From CAZEDU01 sp964511185 (lineage in GTDB: Bacteria; Myxococcota; Myxococcia; Myxococcales; Myxococcaceae): a DNA stretch of 16,915 bases. The position numbers and the translations under genes are program-made. Every line of letters begins with the position of its first letter. The first letter of the stretch is position 1. The stretch is taken from positions 1-16,915 of the forward strand of contig CAZEDU010000111.1 of NCBI GenBank assembly GCA_964511185.1. The letters run 5' to 3'. Below the pieces are notes generated by a model. That model was given only the letters and a program-made list of their open reading frames with translations, was not told the DNA's origin and made no database searches. Positions 13,815 through 16,915 of the stretch are shown here, one piece after another.

Positions 13815-14315
13815 CTACTTCGCGGGCGCCGCTGGGAGCGCGCACGCTTTCAACGTTTCGTCGGGGTCGATGGCCGAGATGCCCCGCTCCACCGACAGCA
13901 CCTTTCGCTCGGGTCCGACGACGAAGGTGACGCGGCTCGCGCGGGTCCCCCGCCAGCCCTTCACGTCGTAGAGCGTGACGAGCTTGGCGTCGGGGTCGGC
14001 GACGAACGCGAACGGCGCCTTGAGCTCGGACTTGAAGCGCTTCAAGTCTTCGGGCTTGTCGGTCGAGATGGCGAGGAGCCGCGCCTTGGACTGCTCGAGC
14101 GCGGGCGCCTGGGCGACGTAGTTCTTGATCTCCTGCGTGCACCCCATGGTGAACGCGCGCGGGAAGAACGCCAGCACCACTGGCCCTTCTTTGACCGCCT
14201 CGGAGAGCGTGTGGGTCTTGCCGTCGGTGTCGACGGCGGTGAAGTCAGGCGCGGTCTGGCCGACGTCGGGCGCCGCGGCGAGGAGCATGGCGGTGAGCAG
14301 CGAGGTCGCGAGCAT
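13815..14315 (-). CDS. Exported AhpC/TSA-family peroxiredoxin
   Basis: 166 residues from ATG 14315. The N-terminus MLATSLLTAMLLAAAPDVGQ looks like a short signal peptide, so the enzyme is probably periplasmic. A TTG at 14351 is an alternative that adds MPSAPGLLIQRG and supplies the Arg expected before the hydrophobic core; neither start has a good ribosome binding site. The thioredoxin fold has PDFTAVDTDGKTHTLSE (23-39) and the active site FFPRAFTMGCTQEI (50-63), with peroxidatic Cys59 and Thr56. No resolving Cys follows five residues later; the only other Cys is Cys158 near the C-terminus, so it would act as a 1-Cys type or use Cys158. FVVGPERKVLSVERG (about 128-142) is the usual later strand pair. 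It lies between the amidohydrolase and bcp genes. Confidence 0.85.
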   Translation of the reverse strand: MLATSLLTAMLLAAAPDVGQTAPDFTAVDTDGKTHTLSEAVKEGPVVLAFFPRAFTMGCTQEIKNYVAQAPALEQSKARLLAISTDKPEDLKRFKSELKAPFAFVADPDAKLVTLYDVKGWRGTRASRVTFVVGPERKVLSVERGISAIDPDETLKACALPAAPAK

Positions 14316-14354
14316 GCCGCGTTGGATAAGAAGCCCTGGGGCGCTTGGCAACAG

Positions 14355-15644
14355 CTATTGGGCGGACGTCAGGCGCGACCAGACCATCGAGCTCGCCGCA
14401 CGGGCATGCTCGGCCACCTGGTCCGGGTTGACCGAGAGCGGACGGCGGGCCCAGAGCCGCCACAGCCCGTCGACCATCACCGACTCGACGTTGCGCGACG
14501 ACACGCCGTAGATGAAGTGGCTGGCCAGGTTCTCGGGGGTGAGCGGCGTGGCCGGCCGGTAGTCGAGCACCACCAGGTCGGCGAGCGCGCCGGGCTGAAT
14601 GGGTCCGATGGTCGCCTGGAACACCGCCGAGGCGATGCGCTGCCCGTTGGCCAAGTAATGGAGCAGGTCGATGGGCTGTCCCGCGTCGCGTGAGCGCAGG
14701 AAGGCCAGCCGCACCTCTTCGAGCACGTCGGGGGCGAAGCCGGCGGTGCCGATGCTCCCGCGGGCGCCGAACTTGAGCGCGGGCGCGTAGCCCACCTGCC
14801 TGTCCATGTTGGCGCGGGCGTTGTGCGACAGCCAGGCGCCGGTGTTGAGCACCGCCGAGAGCTCCTCCCACGCCAGGTGCACCACGTGCGCGACGATGGT
14901 GTGGGGGCCGAGGAGCTCGGCGCGCATCAGCCGCTCGATGGGCACCTCGCCGTAGCGCTCGAAGCTCAAGCGTTGATCCGTTGGATCCTCCGCGAGCGAG
15001 AGCTGCAGCGGCGCGCTGGTCGCGGCGACGGCCTGGTGGAGCCCGGCCAGCGTGTCGGGCGAGAGGGTGAACGAAGCGCCGCCGCCGATCACCCCCCGGA
15101 AGCGGCCGCGCGCCTTGCGGGAGAACTCGACCGACTCCTCGAGCGACTCCTCCCGCGCCAAGGCGCCGTTGCGGTCGGTCACCTCGTAGGAGACGCCCGC
15201 GCGGAGCCCCACCTCGTTGATGCCGCGGGCCACCCGGGTGAGCGAGCCGCGAATCGCGCGCGGCGAGGAGTGCTGATCAAACAACGTCGTGGTGCCGCTG
15301 TGCAGCGCCTCGAGCGCGCCGTAGGCGGCGGCGGCCTGCGCGGCGTCCAGGTCGAGGGCGCCCTCGAGCCGCCACCACAGCTGCTCCACGTAGGGCAGGT
15401 ACTGCTCCGGCGGCGCGCCGCTGCCCGGCATGCCGCGCGCGAGGGCCGCGTAGAGGTTGTGGTGGGTCGAGACCAGCCCGGGCATCACCACGCGGCCCGT
15501 CAGGTCCACCACGTCGTCGCCGTCTTCGGGCAGCAGCCGCGCGCCACGGGCCGCGATGTGCTGGCCTTCGACGCGTAGGTCGGTGACTTCGACGGTGACG
15601 GGCTCGAGCTCGACGACCGTTGCGCCCTTCAGGATGGTGCCCAC
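14355..15644 (-). CDS. SsnA-like amidohydrolase-superfamily protein with degenerate metal site
   Basis: 429 residues, full length for the SsnA/Atz-Trz deaminase group (about 440). Family marks: PGLVSTHHNLYAALARGM (55-72), LWWRLEGALDLD (89-100), GTTTLFDQHSSPRAIRGSL (117-135), SHNARANMDRQVGY (273-286) and the C-terminal GALADLVVLDYRPATPL segment. Compared from memory with E. coli SsnA, the HxH ligand pair reads H61-H62-N63. The beta-5 His of HAAED is Ser216, GAHAPFT is GGGASFT, and the Asp of GTDG is Ala301; only His61, Glu219 and His253 remain. Deaminase or hydrolase activity through the usual metal centre is therefore unlikely. The frame is intact and codon use normal, so it is not a random pseudogene. 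The start is GTG 15644. The TAG stop at 14355 lies close to the next gene, suggesting an operon with two peroxiredoxins. Confidence 0.85.
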   Translation of the reverse strand: MGTILKGATVVELEPVTVEVTDLRVEGQHIAARGARLLPEDGDDVVDLTGRVVMPGLVSTHHNLYAALARGMPGSGAPPEQYLPYVEQLWWRLEGALDLDAAQAAAAYGALEALHSGTTTLFDQHSSPRAIRGSLTRVARGINEVGLRAGVSYEVTDRNGALAREESLEESVEFSRKARGRFRGVIGGGASFTLSPDTLAGLHQAVAATSAPLQLSLAEDPTDQRLSFERYGEVPIERLMRAELLGPHTIVAHVVHLAWEELSAVLNTGAWLSHNARANMDRQVGYAPALKFGARGSIGTAGFAPDVLEEVRLAFLRSRDAGQPIDLLHYLANGQRIASAVFQATIGPIQPGALADLVVLDYRPATPLTPENLASHFIYGVSSRNVESVMVDGLWRLWARRPLSVNPDQVAEHARAASSMVWSRLTSAQ

Positions 15645-15771
15645 GGTCGGCCCAAGATATCGCCAAAAAGCAAAGGTGCTGAACGTTTACCGTGTCCGAA
15701 CCCCGAACACTTTTCACCTGACCTCCCCTGCAGAAACTTCATGGGAGCGGCCCGCGGCGAGGCCAAACCTT

Positions 15772-15783
15772 CCAAACGTTTGG
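15772..15783. promoter_or_regulatory. Perfect 12-base palindrome, candidate operator
   Basis: CCAAACGTTTGG is fully symmetric with an AT-rich core in a GC-rich genome. It lies between divergent genes, 128 bases from the amidohydrolase start and 189 from the protease start. Its form fits a dimeric repressor site, though no regulator is identifiable. Confidence 0.4.
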
Positions 15784-15860
15784 CGCGCCGGGCTGGCACA
15801 TCGGTTGCTCCGGCGGGGCCGCCCGACGTTGGGCAACCACGCGGGCGCATTTGCCGATTA

Positions 15861-15895
15861 TCCCGAGTGGAAAACGCACGTTCCACTCCGTGGGA
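15861..15895. promoter_or_regulatory. Inverted repeat upstream of the serine protease gene
   Basis: GAGTGGAA (15865-15872) and TTCCACTC (15881-15888) form a perfect 8-bp stem with an 8-base loop. TCCC (15861-15864) and GGGA (15892-15895) can extend it by four pairs with a 3-base bulge. It ends 76 bases before the protease start. No T-tract follows, so an operator or leader structure is more likely than a terminator. Confidence 0.4.
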
Positions 15896-15971
15896 GGGGT
15901 GGCTTGATCTTCACCGACCTGACCACACATGCTCCGCGCCGTTTTTTCGGGGGGAGCTTCGGAGCGTGCGC

Positions 15972-16915
15972 GTGAGAGCACTCACCCTCGTGTTGTTCGC
16001 ATCTTTGTGTACCGCGTGCGGTCCGGCCCTCTCGGTCGAGACCAGCGATGGGCTCAGCTCCCTCGGCACCGTGGAGCAGGAGATTGTCGGCGGCACCGTG
16101 ACCAACGGCGACCCCGCAGTGGTGGCGATTCAGCAACCCAACGGCGGTTTCTGCACCGGAACCTTGATCGCCCCGCAGACAGTGTTGACCGCGGCCCACT
16201 GCGTGTACGGCATGGGCAGCGGCGGCTACGTCGTCTTCGGCACCAACGTCTCGCAGCCGACGCAGTTCAAGCAGATCGCCGCCAAGTACCCGCACCCGCA
16301 ATACTCCCCGCAGACGGTGTTGAACGACATTGCGGTGTTGAAGCTCGCTTCGGCCGTGACCAACGTGCAGCCGATCGAGATGAACACCACGCCGCTGAGC
16401 AACCCGGACATCGGCCGCCCCATTCGGCACGTGGGCTTCGGCGTCTCGGTGGCGAACAACCCCAACACCACCGGCATCAAGCGCGAGGTGACCTACAACG
16501 TTCGCAATTTCGACTCGCTTCGCATCGAGTCGGGGGGCAACGGGAAGCAGACCTGCTCGGGCGACTCGGGCGGCCCGGGCTTCATGGTGACGTCGGGCAG
16601 CGCGAAGGAGCGCGTGGCCGGCGTGGTGAGCTACGGCGACGAGAACTGCAGCGTGACCGGCGTCGATACCCGGGTCGACCCGTACGTCGCCTGGGTGCGC
16701 CAGACCACCGCCGCGTGGGAAGCGCCGAGCTGCAACTCCGACGGGCGGTGCAAGCAGGGCTGCACCCCCATTGATCAGGACTGCGCGTGCGCGAACGACG
16801 GCCAGTGCACCACGGCGTGCACCGACCTCCGCTCCGACCCCGACTGCCCGCGCGACTGCGTGAACGACGGCGTCTGCTCGAAGGCCCAGTGCCCGGTGCC
16901 GGACCCCGACTGCCT
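15972..16915 (+). CDS. Secreted trypsin-fold serine protease (S1) with Cys-rich DPDC repeats (partial, C-terminus off window)
   Basis: 314 codons visible. The GTG at 15972 has GGAG seven bases upstream. The signal peptide (residues 1-16) ends in LCTACG; Cys16 may be lipidated although the -3 residue is Cys rather than Leu. A short propeptide precedes the activation site EIVGGT (37-42, cut before Ile38). The catalytic triad is complete: His76 (TAAHC), Asp119 (NDIAVL), Ser199 (GDSGG). Cys61/Cys77 and Cys195/Cys226 are the expected disulfides. The S1 base position, six before the Ser, is Gln193 instead of the Asp of trypsin, so Arg/Lys specificity is doubtful. After residue 253 come Cys-rich repeats of the type CxNDGxCxxxC...DPDC (253-271, 273-292, 296-314), common in myxobacterial surface proteins; they run off the window. 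A C-terminal sorting segment (MYXO-CTERM) may follow but cannot be seen. Confidence 0.9.
   Translation, partial: MRALTLVLFASLCTACGPALSVETSDGLSSLGTVEQEIVGGTVTNGDPAVVAIQQPNGGFCTGTLIAPQTVLTAAHCVYGMGSGGYVVFGTNVSQPTQFKQIAAKYPHPQYSPQTVLNDIAVLKLASAVTNVQPIEMNTTPLSNPDIGRPIRHVGFGVSVANNPNTTGIKREVTYNVRNFDSLRIESGGNGKQTCSGDSGGPGFMVTSGSAKERVAGVVSYGDENCSVTGVDTRVDPYVAWVRQTTAAWEAPSCNSDGRCKQGCTPIDQDCACANDGQCTTACTDLRSDPDCPRDCVNDGVCSKAQCPVPDPDC

Larger units (their letters stand above)
15645..15971. other. Divergent intergenic region between the amidohydrolase and serine protease genes
   Basis: 327 bases without a convincing gene. It must contain promoters for both directions, but no good sigma-70 pair was found. 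It is less GC-rich at its left end (15650-15720). It holds a perfect 12-base palindrome at 15772-15783, a longer hairpin at 15861-15895, and a shared AACGTTT word at 15682 and 15775. Confidence 0.45.

Noticed and set aside
15904..15932. TTGATC as a -35 box for the serine protease
   Set aside because: No acceptable -10 hexamer lies at 16-18 bases spacing (ACATGC at 17).
15629..15981. Two minus-strand frames of 80-85 residues before the serine protease
   Set aside because: They lack family motifs and start signals and overlap the hairpins and promoter region.

Overview
This is a high-GC (roughly two thirds G+C) bacterial window whose gene content points to a myxobacterium (Myxococcota, perhaps Cystobacterineae). 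The reasons are a secreted trypsin-fold lipoprotein with Cys-rich DPDC repeats, a site-2 protease fused to TPRs, a paired ECF sigma factor and membrane anti-sigma factor, a Gcr-type membrane protein, frequent GTG/TTG starts and strong G/C third positions. The species cannot be named from the sequence alone.

Left part (1-3963, all on the minus strand). The window opens inside an exported protein with a Lys-rich, then Ala/Pro-rich, N-terminal region and a probable beta-barrel. After a 416-base gene-free gap comes a translationally coupled pair: an LigC-type ATP-dependent DNA ligase and an NFACT/RqcH-like protein (TGATG junction). Upstream of them lies a tiny gene for a 28-residue Lys/Arg protein. 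It has a complete transcription unit: a TTGACA-N17-TACGAT promoter, a leader hairpin, a strong ribosome binding site and an intrinsic terminator.

Middle (4081-9333). A family 1 glycoside hydrolase is broken by a deletion with frameshift that removes its nucleophile motif. A small polytopic membrane protein and a 707-residue Gcr-family (so-called site-specific recombinase) membrane protein follow on the plus strand. A convergent dusB-type tRNA-dihydrouridine synthase closes this part.

Right-centre (9419-13287, plus strand). Four co-directional genes follow: an M50 site-2 protease with a TPR tail, a delta-9-type fatty acid desaturase, an ECF sigma factor, and an overlapping anti-sigma factor that joins a zinc-binding HxxxCxxC domain to about six membrane helices. 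Together they could form an envelope- or lipid-state sensing circuit. This is inference from gene order.

Right (13340-15644, minus strand). An SsnA-like amidohydrolase with a degenerated metal site, a probably exported peroxiredoxin and a BCP-type peroxiredoxin appear to form one operon. It converges on the sigma/anti-sigma unit across a REP-like palindrome doublet. A 327-base divergent intergenic region with two inverted repeats leads to the partial secreted serine protease that runs off the right edge.
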